This document shows positions 16,196-25,517 of a stretch of 64,000 bases of DNA, in pieces. The notes beneath the pieces are model-generated. The model did not search any database, was not told the DNA's origin, and worked only from the letters and a program-made list of their open reading frames with translations. Source of the DNA: Mycolicibacterium sp. MU0050 (GTDB taxonomy: Bacteria; Actinomycetota; Actinomycetes; Mycobacteriales; Mycobacteriaceae). The stretch is from contig NZ_OY726395.1 of assembly GCF_963378085.1 (NCBI RefSeq), forward strand, positions 4,712,001-4,776,000, in the 5' to 3' direction. The translations under genes were made by a program, and so were the position numbers. Each line of letters starts with the position of its first letter. The stretch's first letter is position 1.

Positions 16196-16732
16196 CTACA
16201 GCCCCGAATAACCGGAACCGCCGACGAAGAACCGCTCGGTGCGCTCGGCGGCCGGCGCCGCGATCGACGCCAGCGCGTGATTCTTGAAAACGTGTGCCGC
16301 CGCGGTGAGCTGGTGCTCGGCCACAACCGCCCGATGGCCGACGCCGGCCGGCAACTCGGCACCCCAGAAGGTCACCTCGGTGCCGCGCCGCAGCGCGGTG
16401 CTCACCTGGCGGCCGATCCGCGGATCGCGGGCGCACATCTCGGCCGACACCGCCAGTGCCTGCGGTCGGTAGCCCGTGGCGCGCGCCTCCGTCAACGCCG
16501 CCTCGAGATCGAAAGCGCGCGCACCCAGTATCGACAGCGGCCGGACGTCGTCGGGTTTCGGCAACAACACGTTGACCTCCCACCCGGCCATCACCCGGTC
16601 GAACATCCAACCACCGGACGTCGACACGGCCTCGATCACCGAGGACGCGACCATCGTGAGCTGGTATTTCAGCGAAGACTCGGCGGGGGTGGCCCCGCCC
16701 GCGTACTCGTCGTGCACCAGGGTGGCGGGCAT
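16196..16732 (-). CDS. Conserved hypothetical protein
   Basis: 178 residues from ATG 16732 (MPATLVHDEYAGGATPAES). I do not recognise a named family. It is soluble and mixed alpha/beta by appearance, with segments SGGWMFDRVMAGWEVNVLLP and LSILGARAFDLEAAL and a C-terminal ERTERFFVGGSGYSGL. There are no membrane segments or signal peptide. It faces the acyl-CoA ligase operon tail to tail and is separated by 162 bases from the anti-sigma-like kinase gene on the same strand. The coding frame is supported by strong third-position GC and the good match of its ends to the gaps between neighbours. Confidence 0.75.
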   Translation of the reverse strand: MPATLVHDEYAGGATPAESSLKYQLTMVASSVIEAVSTSGGWMFDRVMAGWEVNVLLPKPDDVRPLSILGARAFDLEAALTEARATGYRPQALAVSAEMCARDPRIGRQVSTALRRGTEVTFWGAELPAGVGHRAVVAEHQLTAAAHVFKNHALASIAAPAAERTERFFVGGSGYSGL

Positions 16733-16894
16733 CGCTGAATCCTCCGTAGGGGCTGACCGAGCTAGCAGTCCCTCGAGCGTGACAGTTTTCTCGCGATATG
16801 TAAAGGCTCGATTTGGTCTCGACGGCCCGGACCCGCGTTACAGCTTCAGGGCCGACTGTCAACCCCGGTCAACGGCCCGGCCTACCGGCGGCCG

Positions 16895-17326
16895 CTACGC
16901 CATGGCCGAGGACGGGTTGCTCACCTGGTCGAACCGCATCCGGACGGTGGTGCCCGTCGGAGAAGAATCGATGACCACCTCGTCGGCGAGGGCCTCCATG
17001 AGCGGGATCCCCCGGCCGCGCAGCTGCGGGTTGCCGTCGTCGGACGGCTCCCGCCAGGCCCCCTCGTCGGTGACGGTGACCGTCAACGAATCATTGGCCG
17101 GGTCGCAGCGCACCGTCAGCGTGACGGCCCCCGGCTTGCGATGGCGGCGATAGGCGAATTCCGCGGTATTTGCCAACGCCTCGTTGACCGCCAACACCAG
17201 ATCGGCGTGCCGATCCGGGGCGAGTCCGAACTGGCGCAACCACCGGCTGAATTCCTCGCGCATTCGGCCGACGCTGACGGCGTCGGCAACATCGCTGTGG
17301 TGGCGGGATTCTGCGGCGGCGGGCAT
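16895..17326 (-). CDS. Anti-sigma factor kinase-like ATP-binding protein (RsbW type)
   Basis: 143 residues. It is a GHKL-type ATPase domain with N-box VNEALANTAEFAY, G1 box VTDEGAW and G2 box RGRGIPLMEALAD followed by TGTTVRMRF, the arrangement of RsbW/SpoIIAB-like serine kinases. These bind a sigma factor and phosphorylate a STAS antagonist. The STAS protein is encoded 32 bases upstream on the same strand (17359-17742), so the two form a partner-switching pair. No sigma factor gene is adjacent, so the target is unknown. Confidence 0.88.
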   Translation of the reverse strand: MPAAAESRHHSDVADAVSVGRMREEFSRWLRQFGLAPDRHADLVLAVNEALANTAEFAYRRHRKPGAVTLTVRCDPANDSLTVTVTDEGAWREPSDDGNPQLRGRGIPLMEALADEVVIDSSPTGTTVRMRFDQVSNPSSAMA

Positions 17327-17358
17327 GGCGTGAGGTGGTTACCCGAATTCGCCGGCCA

Positions 17359-17742
17359 CTACGCAGCCAACTCGGCCAACGCCTTGTCCAGCGTCGGGTA
17401 CACGTCGACGATGTCGGTGACGCCCACCAATTTCAGCGGGCGACCGGTGACCGGACCGTCCGCGACCACGGCGAACGTGATCCCTTCCGGGGTCTGCTGG
17501 CGGGCGGCGATCAACACGCTCATGCCGGCGGAGGCCAGGAATTCGACATCGGTGAGGTCCACCACCACCGCGGCCGGCTTCTGCGCCACCACGGTGGAGA
17601 TCCGCTCCTCGAGCTTCGGCGAGGTGAGCATGTCCACCGTGCCGGCGGCGGAGACCACCGCGACCCGGTCGAACCACTTCTCCTCCACCACGCAGTCGGG
17701 CGGCAGGATCACCTCGTCGGCGATGTTCGATTCATCTGGCAT
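17359..17742 (-). CDS. STAS-domain anti-sigma factor antagonist
   Basis: 127 residues from ATG 17742 (MPDESNIADEVILPP) with a GAGGTG ribosome site. The STAS fold is seen in VVDLTDVEFLASAGMSVLIAAR, where the Ser of ASAGM is the residue usually phosphorylated by the RsbW-like kinase. The kinase gene follows directly. The N-terminal ~25 residues are a family-atypical extension. The gene diverges from a TetR regulator across a 232-base region. Confidence 0.9.
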   Translation of the reverse strand: MPDESNIADEVILPPDCVVEEKWFDRVAVVSAAGTVDMLTSPKLEERISTVVAQKPAAVVVDLTDVEFLASAGMSVLIAARQQTPEGITFAVVADGPVTGRPLKLVGVTDIVDVYPTLDKALAELAA

Positions 17743-17817
17743 CAGAGCACCTCACTGTTTTCGCGCACATGCGTTTGCGTCACGTCTGCAAGGCTGCGGG
17801 TTGAACCTGGCAAGGTC

Positions 17818-17829
17818 GTTCTCGAGAAC
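17818..17829. promoter_or_regulatory. Palindrome in the divergent STAS/TetR promoter region
   Basis: GTTCTCGAGAAC is a perfect 12-base palindrome in the 232-base gap between the STAS gene and the TetR gene. Autoregulation by the TetR protein is the simplest explanation, but no second copy was found to support it. Confidence 0.35.
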
Positions 17830-17974
17830 AATACTGTCCTGTCCATGGCCACTTCGCGACAAGGGCTGGTACACGCTCTCTTGCCCCACGTTGCGGCCAT
17901 CTTTTTGGCTTTACCTCTACGATCTGGTTCATCATACGTTTATCCGCCCCACCGACCCGTGTAGGACCGACGCC

Positions 17975-18529
17975 GTGAACCGACCTTCCAGCCCCGCCAC
18001 TGCGGGGGGCGCCGTCGAGGACAACTCGACGCGGCAGCGGATCCTCGCGGCCACGGCCGAGGTGCTGGGCCGCAGCGGGCAGGCCAAGCTCAGCCTATCG
18101 GATGTCGCCCAGCAGGCCGGGGTGTCCCGGCCCACGCTGTACCGCTGGTTCGCCTCCAAGGAGGCGCTCTTGGACGCGTTCGCCGTGTACGAGCGGCAGA
18201 TGTTCGACACCGGCATCAGCCGCGCCACGGCGGGGTTACGCGGGAGCGACCGCCTCGACGGCGCGCTGCAGTTCATCGTGGACTATCAGCACTCGTATTC
18301 GGGGGTCCGCGCGGTCGACATCGAACCCGAGGTGGTGATCGCGCGGCTCGGGCAGGTCATCCCGGTGATGCGGGCGCAGTTGGAGCGGCTGCTCACCGGG
18401 CCCAGCGCGCCGGTCAAGGCCGCGACCGCCATCCGGGTCGCGGTGTCGCATTACATCGTGCGCAGCGACGACGACGACGGCTTCCTGGACCAGTTGCGGC
18501 ACGCGGTCGGCATCAGACCTTCCCGCTGA
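17975..18529 (+). CDS. TetR family transcriptional regulator
   Basis: 184 residues from GTG 17975 (VNRPSSPATAGGAVED). The N-terminal HTH is seen in RQRILAATAEVLGRSGQAKLS and VAQQAGVSRPTLYRWFASKEALL, followed by a helical ligand domain of normal length. A much longer ORF reaching back to 17141 runs over the divergent STAS gene and is rejected. It diverges from the STAS/kinase pair and converges on the rhomboid gene. The target genes are unknown; the palindrome at 17818 may be its site. Confidence 0.88.
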   Translation: MNRPSSPATAGGAVEDNSTRQRILAATAEVLGRSGQAKLSLSDVAQQAGVSRPTLYRWFASKEALLDAFAVYERQMFDTGISRATAGLRGSDRLDGALQFIVDYQHSYSGVRAVDIEPEVVIARLGQVIPVMRAQLERLLTGPSAPVKAATAIRVAVSHYIVRSDDDDGFLDQLRHAVGIRPSR

Positions 18530-18542
18530 CGCCCCGGCCCGA

Positions 18543-19427
18543 TCACGCGATGATGATCGCGCCGCCGAACATATCCAGCAGCACCCCGGTGCGCCACCAC
18601 ACCAGCGCGACGAACAACGCCAGGAACGCCACGGTCACCGTGGCCGCCACCGCGTTGCGTTGCCGGGCGGGCGCGTAGACGAAGGCCGCCGCCACCAGCG
18701 CGCCGGCGACCAAGCCACCGAGGTGACCCTGCCAACTGATGGCCCCGACACCGGTCAGCGGCGCGACGAACGTGATGACCAGGTTCAGCCCGATCAAGAT
18801 CACCACGCCGCGGACATCGAGGTTCAGCCGGCGGCCCACCACGAACGCCGCGCCGAACAGGCCGAAGATGGCGCCCGAGGCGCCGGCGGTCGCGGTATTG
18901 ATCGGCGAGAGCAGGTACACCAACAGCGAGCCGCCCAGCGCGCTGAGCCCGTAGAGCAGGCCGAAGCGCAGCCGTCCCAGGGCCAGTTCCAATTGCGGTC
19001 CCACGATGTAGAGCGCCAGCATGTTGAACAGGATGTGCATGGCCCCGTAGTGCAGGAACGCCGACGTCACCAGGCGATAGACCTGTCCGTCGGCGACCGC
19101 CGGCGGCCACAACGTCAGCTGCCGCTCGAACTGCCCGGATGCCATCTGCAGGACGAACATCACCACGTTGATCCCGATCAACGTCCAGGTGACCACCGGT
19201 TTCCCGGAGGCGTGCAGGCGGCCACCCAGCACGGTGCGCGGCTGCCGCACGGTTGCGGCTCCGGCGCGCACGCAATCCACGCACTGGTGGCCGACCGCGG
19301 CGGTCCGCATGCAGTCCCCGCAGACGTAGCGGTGGCACCGGGTGCAGCGGGCATAGGTGGTCCGGTCGGGGTGCCGATAGCAGACCGGGGCCTGCGCCGG
19401 CGGGCCCGGCACGCTGGGGTGACTCAT
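18543..19427 (-). CDS. Rhomboid family intramembrane serine protease with N-terminal zinc-finger
   Basis: 294 residues from ATG 19427 (MSHPSVPGPPAQAP). Residues 16-52 hold a Cys/His cluster (CYRHPD, CTRCHRYVCGDC, HQCVDC) that looks like a B-box-type zinc finger. Six or more membrane segments follow from about residue 78. The rhomboid catalytic pair is Ser184 in GASGAIFG and His235 in WQGHLGG, with the conserved HILFNMLAL Asn135. It is membrane-bound and would cleave transmembrane substrates. It stands alone, convergent with the TetR gene. Longer upstream starts are weaker. Confidence 0.92.
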   Translation of the reverse strand: MSHPSVPGPPAQAPVCYRHPDRTTYARCTRCHRYVCGDCMRTAAVGHQCVDCVRAGAATVRQPRTVLGGRLHASGKPVVTWTLIGINVVMFVLQMASGQFERQLTLWPPAVADGQVYRLVTSAFLHYGAMHILFNMLALYIVGPQLELALGRLRFGLLYGLSALGGSLLVYLLSPINTATAGASGAIFGLFGAAFVVGRRLNLDVRGVVILIGLNLVITFVAPLTGVGAISWQGHLGGLVAGALVAAAFVYAPARQRNAVAATVTVAFLALFVALVWWRTGVLLDMFGGAIIIA

Positions 19428-19506
19428 GCCCACAAAGGTACTGGCCGCGCGGTGACCAGCATCGTCGTGGCTCGACGCAGCCCGGCCGCGAACCGCCGGC
19501 GCCGGC

Positions 19507-21759
19507 CTAGGTTTCGGGTTCCGGTTCCGGCGCCTCGACCAGCAGTGCCATCCCGTGGTGCGGCGGCATCTCGACGGCAAAACTGTGCAGGTCGTCGATC
19601 GTGGCGAAGGCGTGTCCGCTGAACATGTCCGAGACCGTCGCGCCGGGCGGCAAGGTGTCGGAGCGCACCGTCCCGGCGATCGGTTCGTCGGCGAAATTCA
19701 GCACGGTCAGCTGATGCTGCTGGGGATCCTCGAGCTGGTGCACCATGACCAGCATGGCTCGATGCGACACCTCGGGGATGTCGATCTGCCGGCTGGTCGC
19801 GATGCCGTAGTGCGAGCGGACCCGCAGGATCGCCCGCAGCTGACGCAGGAAACTGGTCTCGTCGGCGAGCTGTTCCGGGATGGAGCCGTAAAGACTTTTC
19901 CCCCTGGGCATTCCGGCCATCGACCCGGTGGCTCCGGGGTTGACCCCCATCAGGTCGTGCGCGGCCCGGTGTATCCAGCGTGTGTCGCCGTACCGCATCA
20001 ACTCGGCGACGTCGTCAGCGGGCAGGGTGAGCATGCCGCACAGGTCCCACCCGGACAGCGCGAACACCCCGGGCTGCAGGGCGTTGAACATGGCCAGCAA
20101 CAGGTGCGCGCGGCGCACGCGGTCCACCTCGGCGGGATCGTCGAGCTCGTCGAGATCGGTGATGCCGAGGGTCGCGGTGATCAACGATGCTGTGGTGCAG
20201 GCGATCCCGTTGGTGGTGAACACCCGGTTGTAGGGGGCGTGCTCGCCGGTGAGCTTCTCGGTGAGATCGGTGCGGACGATTTCGCCCAGTTCCTCGCCGG
20301 TGACCTCCGCGTTCTTGTAGATGTAGCGGTCGTCGCGGTGACCGGTCGACCAGTGCACCAACTCGTAGGTCAGCTCGTCGTGGTTCTGCAGCGCGTGCAC
20401 CAGCGACGCAGGGTCCACGCCGAGTTCCAGTGTGGTGCGCAGCGTCAACCGCAGGAACTCGGTGTCGGCGGTGGCGAACGCGTGCTGGTAGGCGGGCCGG
20501 TTGATGAAGTCGTAGGACAGATCGGCGCCATCCTCGCCGATCTGCTTGATGTCGTCGATGGTCAGGTTCAGCTCCTGGAAGGTGAACCCGCCGAGCTTGC
20601 GCACCATGCTGGCGATCAGATGGTTGGCCGCCTCCGAGAGTGGATGCCCTTCCGACCACCCCGGGTTCTCGTCGGCGGCGGTCTTCTCCGCGCCCAGGAA
20701 GCCGTTGGCGTCCAGCCGCAGCCCCCCGGAGCCGAGGTCGGTGAGGGAATGCAGCGCGTCGCCGATGACCAGCCGCATACCGGCGAAGGACGGGTCCAGC
20801 CAGTTGATCGACGGCTGCCCGTCCTTGAAGTAGTGCAGGTACACCCAGCGGCGTTCGACGCCGTCGACCCCGAGCACCGGGCGGGTCACGCTCCAGTTCG
20901 TCTCCTTGACGCCTTCGGCGTAGAAGATGACCCGTTGCAGCCGGCCGATGATGTAGCCGGCCTTGTCCAGCCAGTCCTCGCAGGCCGCGTCGATGTTGAC
21001 CGAGTCCGCGCCGGGGGGCACGTCGGGCAGATGCTCCCAGTCCCGCGGGTCGACCTCGACCATGTGGTAGATGCCCGGGTAGTCCGCGTACTTCATCTCG
21101 GCGAGCCGGAAGTCCGCGCCCTTGCCGGTGTGGCCGGGCACGATGTCGTCGATGATGGTGCCGCCGTACCAGTTGGCGGTGCCGCACAGGGTCCGGAAGT
21201 CGTCCTCGGTGCCGAACGCGGGATCGATCTGGGTGCTGATCCGGTCGAAGTGACCGTCCACGCTGGGGGTGTGCGACCACCCGGAGATTCCGCCGGCACG
21301 TTTCACCGGCCCGGTGTGCACGGCCTCGATACCGATGTCGGCGAACGCCTTCCACATCGCCTCGTCCGCCATCGCCTTGAGGAACGATTCGTCCGGCCGG
21401 GTGATCAGCGACAAGGGGTAGGCAGTGAACCACACCGAGGCGGTCTCCACCGCCGCCCGGGGCATCGGCGTGGCGTACGGGTTCTGCCACATGGACCCTT
21501 GCCCGGAGAATTGCTGACTGATGGTGTTGGCGTCGGCGAGCATCGACTGCGACAGCAGCCAGGACACGTACGCGGGATTATCCGCCGCAGGGGCCCCCTC
21601 CTGGCCGAGCGACTTACGGGTGAACGCCGCCTTGACCCGGGGCCGGTAGCGCAGGGTGCGCGGCCGCGCGGGATGCAGATGCTCGTCGAAAGTGAGCTCG
21701 GGCGAGTCGCTGGGCTGCTCCGGCTGGTCACCGGACACCGATTCCACCGGTTGCGACAT
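19507..21759 (-). CDS. GH13 alpha-amylase-family glucosyltransferase (trehalose-synthase-like)
   Basis: 750 residues from ATG 21759 ([15 protein letters not shown]) with an excellent AAGGAG site 5 bases away. GH13 elements appear in order: DDIVPGHTG (~204-212, region I), [11 protein letters not shown] with nucleophile Asp350, FQELN with acid/base Glu396, and LQNHDEL with Asp461. A C-terminal beta domain follows. The layout and the maltose-linked motifs resemble maltose glucosyltransferases of the TreS group, but the protein is longer than ordinary ~600-residue TreS and region I reads PGHT instead of NH. The exact substrate is therefore uncertain. It diverges from the molybdopterin oxidoreductase across 214 bases. 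Confidence 0.8.
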   Translation of the reverse strand: MSQPVESVSGDQPEQPSDSPELTFDEHLHPARPRTLRYRPRVKAAFTRKSLGQEGAPAADNPAYVSWLLSQSMLADANTISQQFSGQGSMWQNPYATPMPRAAVETASVWFTAYPLSLITRPDESFLKAMADEAMWKAFADIGIEAVHTGPVKRAGGISGWSHTPSVDGHFDRISTQIDPAFGTEDDFRTLCGTANWYGGTIIDDIVPGHTGKGADFRLAEMKYADYPGIYHMVEVDPRDWEHLPDVPPGADSVNIDAACEDWLDKAGYIIGRLQRVIFYAEGVKETNWSVTRPVLGVDGVERRWVYLHYFKDGQPSINWLDPSFAGMRLVIGDALHSLTDLGSGGLRLDANGFLGAEKTAADENPGWSEGHPLSEAANHLIASMVRKLGGFTFQELNLTIDDIKQIGEDGADLSYDFINRPAYQHAFATADTEFLRLTLRTTLELGVDPASLVHALQNHDELTYELVHWSTGHRDDRYIYKNAEVTGEELGEIVRTDLTEKLTGEHAPYNRVFTTNGIACTTASLITATLGITDLDELDDPAEVDRVRRAHLLLAMFNALQPGVFALSGWDLCGMLTLPADDVAELMRYGDTRWIHRAAHDLMGVNPGATGSMAGMPRGKSLYGSIPEQLADETSFLRQLRAILRVRSHYGIATSRQIDIPEVSHRAMLVMVHQLEDPQQHQLTVLNFADEPIAGTVRSDTLPPGATVSDMFSGHAFATIDDLHSFAVEMPPHHGMALLVEAPEPEPET

Positions 21760-21973
21760 GGAGCTCCTTCCTGGCATATCCGGAATCGCTCGGCCGATTC
21801 GGACCGCGTGTTCCAACGAGACTACGGACGGCCGGCCTCCGATGCCCTGGCTCGCCATCGCCACCTCGGCCAGTATTGCCACGCCGAGGGTCGGTCGAAA
21901 CGCCACGCGGGTAGCGAATGACCATTCGACGCTTGACCTTTACAACCAACCGCTCCGGTGTCACGCTGAGCGA

Positions 21974-24193
21974 ATGACTGCGCCCACGGCGGCCGGGGCG
22001 GCGGCCCGCACTGGTGACGAGGCCGCCGACACCGTGTTCACCTTCTGCCGGTTCTGCCTGGCGTCCTGCGGTGTCGAGGTGACGGTCTCCGACAACCGGG
22101 TACTGAAGATCGCCGCCGACAAACAACACCCGCACAGTTGGCGCGACTTCTGCGCCAAGGGCCGCAACGCGCACCAACTGGTCGAGCACCCGCGCCGGAT
22201 CCGCACCCCGATGAAGCGCGTGGGCGACCGCTACGTGGCCGCCGGCTGGGACGAGGCCATCGCCGACATCGCCGCGCGGATGACCGCGCTGATCGCCAGC
22301 GACGGCCCCGACACCATCGGCGTCTACTACGGCAATCCCGCGGGGTTCTCGTCGTCCAACCTGATCTTCCTCAACGGCTGGCTCGACGGGATCGGGACCC
22401 GGAGCCGCTATTCGGTGGGCTCGGTGGACCAGAACGCGTTGCACGTGGTGGCCGAGGCGATGTACGGCTCGGCCGTGATGGTGCCGGTGTCCGACATCGA
22501 CGCCTGCGACTACTTCCTGCTGATCGGCACGAATCCCGCTGTCAGCGCCTGGAATTGGGTGGAGACGGTGCCCGGTGGGTGGCGCCGCGCGCTGCAGCGC
22601 CAACGCGACGGCGCCAAGATCGTGGTGGTCGACCCGGTGCGCACCGAAAGCGCCGATCAGGCCGACACCCACCTCGCCGTGCGCCCCGGCCAGGATTGGG
22701 CGCTGCTGCTGGCGATGGTGAAGGTCATCCTCTCCGAGCGCCTCGAGCATCGGCAGGACTGCATGCAGCGGGTCACCGGGATGGCCGCGCTGCGCGACCT
22801 GATCGATGACGTCGACCTCGACGACCTGGCCGCCCGCTGCGATGTGCCGCGCGCGCTGATCGAGCAGACCGCCCGCGACTTCGCCACCGCGCGGGCCGCG
22901 ATGGCCGTCACCCGAACCGGGGTGTCGCTGCATCTCGCCGGCACCGTCGGCGAATGGCTCGGGCACGTGCTCAACGTCGTCACCGGCCGGATGGACCGCC
23001 CCGGCGGGCGCCGGTTCGAGCCCGGCTACCTCGATGCGTTGCGGTTGGCCGGGCTGGCCAAGACGCCCGATCACCGCAACCGGGTCTCCGGGCGGCCGAT
23101 GGTCGCCGGCGCGCACACGCTCAGCGACCTGCCCGCCGAGATCACCACGCCCGGCCGCGGCCGGATCCGGGCGATGGTGATCGACGCCGGCAACCCGGTG
23201 GTCTCGGGTCCCGACGGCGGCGCGCTGGACGCGGCGCTGGGGCAGCTGGACCTGTTGGTCGCCATCGACCTTGTGCAGCGCGAAAGTCACCGGCACGCGC
23301 ACTGGCTGTTGCCGGCGGTGCACTGGCTGGAACGCGACGACCTGTTGGCACTGACCAGCAACATGCACGACGAACCGTTCGTGCAATACGGAACCAAGGC
23401 GGTCGAGCCGCCGCCCGAAGCCCGGCCCGAATGGCGGATCTTCGTCGACCTGGCGATCGCCATGAAGACCCCGCTGTTCGGCGCCCGCGGGCTGAACGGG
23501 TTCATTCGCGCCACCCGTGTGCTCGCGCGGCGTACCGGTCGCCCGGGCCTGGAGTTCGGTCCCGGCTGGTTGGACCGCGTCATGGTGGCGGCCTCACGGA
23601 AGGTCAACGGGCGCAAACTGCGGTGGCGCGATCTGACCGAGAACCCGCACGGCCGGGTGCTGGGGCCGCGCGAGTACGGCCACTTCGCGGCGGCGCTGCG
23701 CACCGAGGACAAGAAGATTCACGTCGCGCCCGCCGAACTCGTCGCGCGCGCCCGGCAGTTGTCGGCCGAGCCGGCGCCCGTGCCGCCGGCCGGCTATCCA
23801 TTCCAGCTGGGCAACCGCCGGCACCGGCATTCGATGAACTCCTACCTCAACGAACTCCCGGGCCTGCACCCCGGCGGGCGCGGCAACCGGGTGCTCATGC
23901 ACCCCGACGACGCGGCCGAGTTGGGTATCGCCGACGGCGACGCCGTGCGGGTCTTCTCGGCGGTCGGCGAGGTGGAACTGTCCGCGGAGCTCAGCGACCG
24001 GCCGCGGCGGGGCCTGCTGATCATCGATCACGGCTGGGGTTCGCGGGTGTTCGATCCGACCGGCGCCGGTGCGCCGCAGGCCCACGGGGTGAACCGGAAC
24101 CTGTTGATCTCCGCGGACCCGGTGGATCCGCTGTCCCAGACCCCGGCCCTGAGCTCGGGGTACGTCGGCGTTCGACGCTGCGGCGACAAATGA
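21974..24193 (+). CDS. Molybdopterin-dependent oxidoreductase (DMSO reductase family)
   Basis: 739 residues from ATG 21974 (MTAPTAAGAAARTG). The N-terminal 4Fe-4S motif is C25-x2-C28-x3-C32-x27-C60 (FCRFCLASCG and DFCAKGR). Later segments IGTNPAVSAWNWVE and VVDPVRTESADQADTHLAVRPGQD match the MGD-binding domains, and LGIADGDAVRVFSAVG is the C-terminal cofactor domain. Around residues 145-153 (RYSVGSVDQ), where many relatives have a Cys or SeCys molybdenum ligand, there is Ser. There is no Tat signal, so it is cytoplasmic. It stands alone, without a small subunit. The substrate is unknown. Confidence 0.88.
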   Translation: MTAPTAAGAAARTGDEAADTVFTFCRFCLASCGVEVTVSDNRVLKIAADKQHPHSWRDFCAKGRNAHQLVEHPRRIRTPMKRVGDRYVAAGWDEAIADIAARMTALIASDGPDTIGVYYGNPAGFSSSNLIFLNGWLDGIGTRSRYSVGSVDQNALHVVAEAMYGSAVMVPVSDIDACDYFLLIGTNPAVSAWNWVETVPGGWRRALQRQRDGAKIVVVDPVRTESADQADTHLAVRPGQDWALLLAMVKVILSERLEHRQDCMQRVTGMAALRDLIDDVDLDDLAARCDVPRALIEQTARDFATARAAMAVTRTGVSLHLAGTVGEWLGHVLNVVTGRMDRPGGRRFEPGYLDALRLAGLAKTPDHRNRVSGRPMVAGAHTLSDLPAEITTPGRGRIRAMVIDAGNPVVSGPDGGALDAALGQLDLLVAIDLVQRESHRHAHWLLPAVHWLERDDLLALTSNMHDEPFVQYGTKAVEPPPEARPEWRIFVDLAIAMKTPLFGARGLNGFIRATRVLARRTGRPGLEFGPGWLDRVMVAASRKVNGRKLRWRDLTENPHGRVLGPREYGHFAAALRTEDKKIHVAPAELVARARQLSAEPAPVPPAGYPFQLGNRRHRHSMNSYLNELPGLHPGGRGNRVLMHPDDAAELGIADGDAVRVFSAVGEVELSAELSDRPRRGLLIIDHGWGSRVFDPTGAGAPQAHGVNRNLLISADPVDPLSQTPALSSGYVGVRRCGDK

Positions 24194-24212
24194 GCGCCTA
24201 CACTGAGCGCTT

Positions 24213-24812
24213 ATGAGGTCTAAGCAATCCGTGGGGCTGGCCGCCGCGCTGGCCCTCGTGGGCTGGTGCGCCTCCGCAGCGATCGCTGTCGCCGATCCCG
24301 ATCCCGCACCCGCCCCCGGCCCCCCGCCGGGCCCCCAGACGACATTCGAGGGCGATGGCACCTACGCCGTCGGCACCCAGATCCTGCCCGGGACCTACCG
24401 CTCGGCCGGGCCCGTCGAGGGCAGCGCCTGCTACTGGAAGCGGGTCAGCGGCGAGAAGCTGGTCGACAACGCCATGAGCAAGAAGCCTCAGGTGGTCAAG
24501 ATCGAGGCCGGCGACACGTCCTTCCGGACCAGCGACTGCCAGCCGTGGAACAAGATCGAGGACTGCCTGCCGGGCTGCGGCCCGCAGGGCGCCAACCCGG
24601 CCGCCATCCTCGGCCAACTCGGCCAACTGGTGCTCGGCAATCCCGGTGCGGCCACCGGTCAGGCACCACCCACCGGGCCGGCGCCCGCCGCGTCGAGCCC
24701 GGCACCCGGCGCGCCGAAGCCGGCTCCCGCCGGACCCAGCGGCACCGGCCCGGCCCCCGGCCCAGCCGCCGGCGCGGCCGAAGCCCCCGGTGCCGCCGAA
24801 GCCGGTTCCTGA
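24213..24812 (+). CDS. Secreted protein of unknown function, proline/alanine-rich tail
   Basis: 199 residues from ATG 24213. A signal peptide is clear: MRSKQSVGLAAALALVGW then an alanine-rich stretch with likely cleavage before DPDPAPAP. The folded part (~40-130) holds DGTYAVGTQILPGTYRSAG, SACYWKRVSG and four further cysteines in DCQPWNKIEDCLPGCG. The last ~70 residues are low-complexity Pro/Ala/Gly. Similar small exported proteins occur in mycobacteria without known function. A TACACT -10 box (24198-24203) lies 9 bases before the start, so the leader is very short. Confidence 0.8.
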   Translation: MRSKQSVGLAAALALVGWCASAAIAVADPDPAPAPGPPPGPQTTFEGDGTYAVGTQILPGTYRSAGPVEGSACYWKRVSGEKLVDNAMSKKPQVVKIEAGDTSFRTSDCQPWNKIEDCLPGCGPQGANPAAILGQLGQLVLGNPGAATGQAPPTGPAPAASSPAPGAPKPAPAGPSGTGPAPGPAAGAAEAPGAAEAGS

Positions 24813-24861
24813 CCCATTTCCACCAGCCGCTACGGCGGCCGCCCGGTGACCTTTTAGTAGG

Positions 24862-25410
24862 GTGACGCGGGTGAGCACGCCGTCGTCGCGCGTCCGCCGA
24901 CTGCGCGGCGCCCTGATCGGTGGCTGTTCGGCACTGGTCACCGCGGCGGCCCACGCCGCCGCCGGCGGCGGACTCCCGGGCGGTGGCACCCTGATGGTGC
25001 TCACCATCGGTTCGGTCACCGTCGGCGCCATCGCAAGCCGGTTCACCGTCGAGAACCGGCGCGGCCAACTCGGTGCGCTCGTCGCGGCGCTGGGCGTCGC
25101 GCAGGCGTTCGGGCACCTCGCTCTGGCGCTCACCGGCGAGCACGCGCACGGTCCCCTGCTGCCGTCGCTGCCGATGCTGCTGCTGCACACCGCGGCCGCG
25201 GTCGGCCTGGCCGTGCTGATCGCCGCCGTCGAGCACCTGTATTCCGTCTGCGAGTCGGTGTTGTGCTGGCTGCGCCTGATCCTGGTCGGCGGGTCCACCC
25301 CGCTCGTCAGAATTCCCCGTCGTCGCGCGAAAAACGTTGTCGCGCAATCTGTTCTCGTCTACTGCGGGAGGGGCATGCGCGCCCCGCCCGGTGTTGCGTC
25401 GATCGGCTGA
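24862..25410 (+). CDS. Small integral membrane protein
   Basis: 182 residues from GTG 24862, or 179 from GTG 24871 (VSTPSSRVRRLRGAL). Four hydrophobic segments can be seen: LIGGCSALVTAAAHAAAG, LMVLTIGSVTVGAIAS, LGALVAALGVAQAFGHLAL and MLLLHTAAAVGLAVLIAAV. His residues lie within the second half (FGHLALALTGEHAHG). I do not recognise the family. The position before a PepSY membrane protein, 107 bases away, suggests a joint role in metal or redox handling at the membrane, as similar pairs are often copper-linked; this is inference. Confidence 0.75.
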   Translation: MTRVSTPSSRVRRLRGALIGGCSALVTAAAHAAAGGGLPGGGTLMVLTIGSVTVGAIASRFTVENRRGQLGALVAALGVAQAFGHLALALTGEHAHGPLLPSLPMLLLHTAAAVGLAVLIAAVEHLYSVCESVLCWLRLILVGGSTPLVRIPRRRAKNVVAQSVLVYCGRGMRAPPGVASIG

Positions 25411-25517
25411 GCCGACCCCTTCACCGCCGCCGGATGCTCCGGCGCGATGTCCTTGTGCACCAACCCCGACCCCGGTCGGCGTTGTGCTTCCTTTTTCGAC
25501 GTAACCGAAAGCGCACC

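Noticed and set aside
19555..21921. A 788-residue plus-strand frame opposite the GH13 enzyme
   Set aside because: The GH13 catalytic residues are on the minus strand; the plus frame has no recognisable motif.
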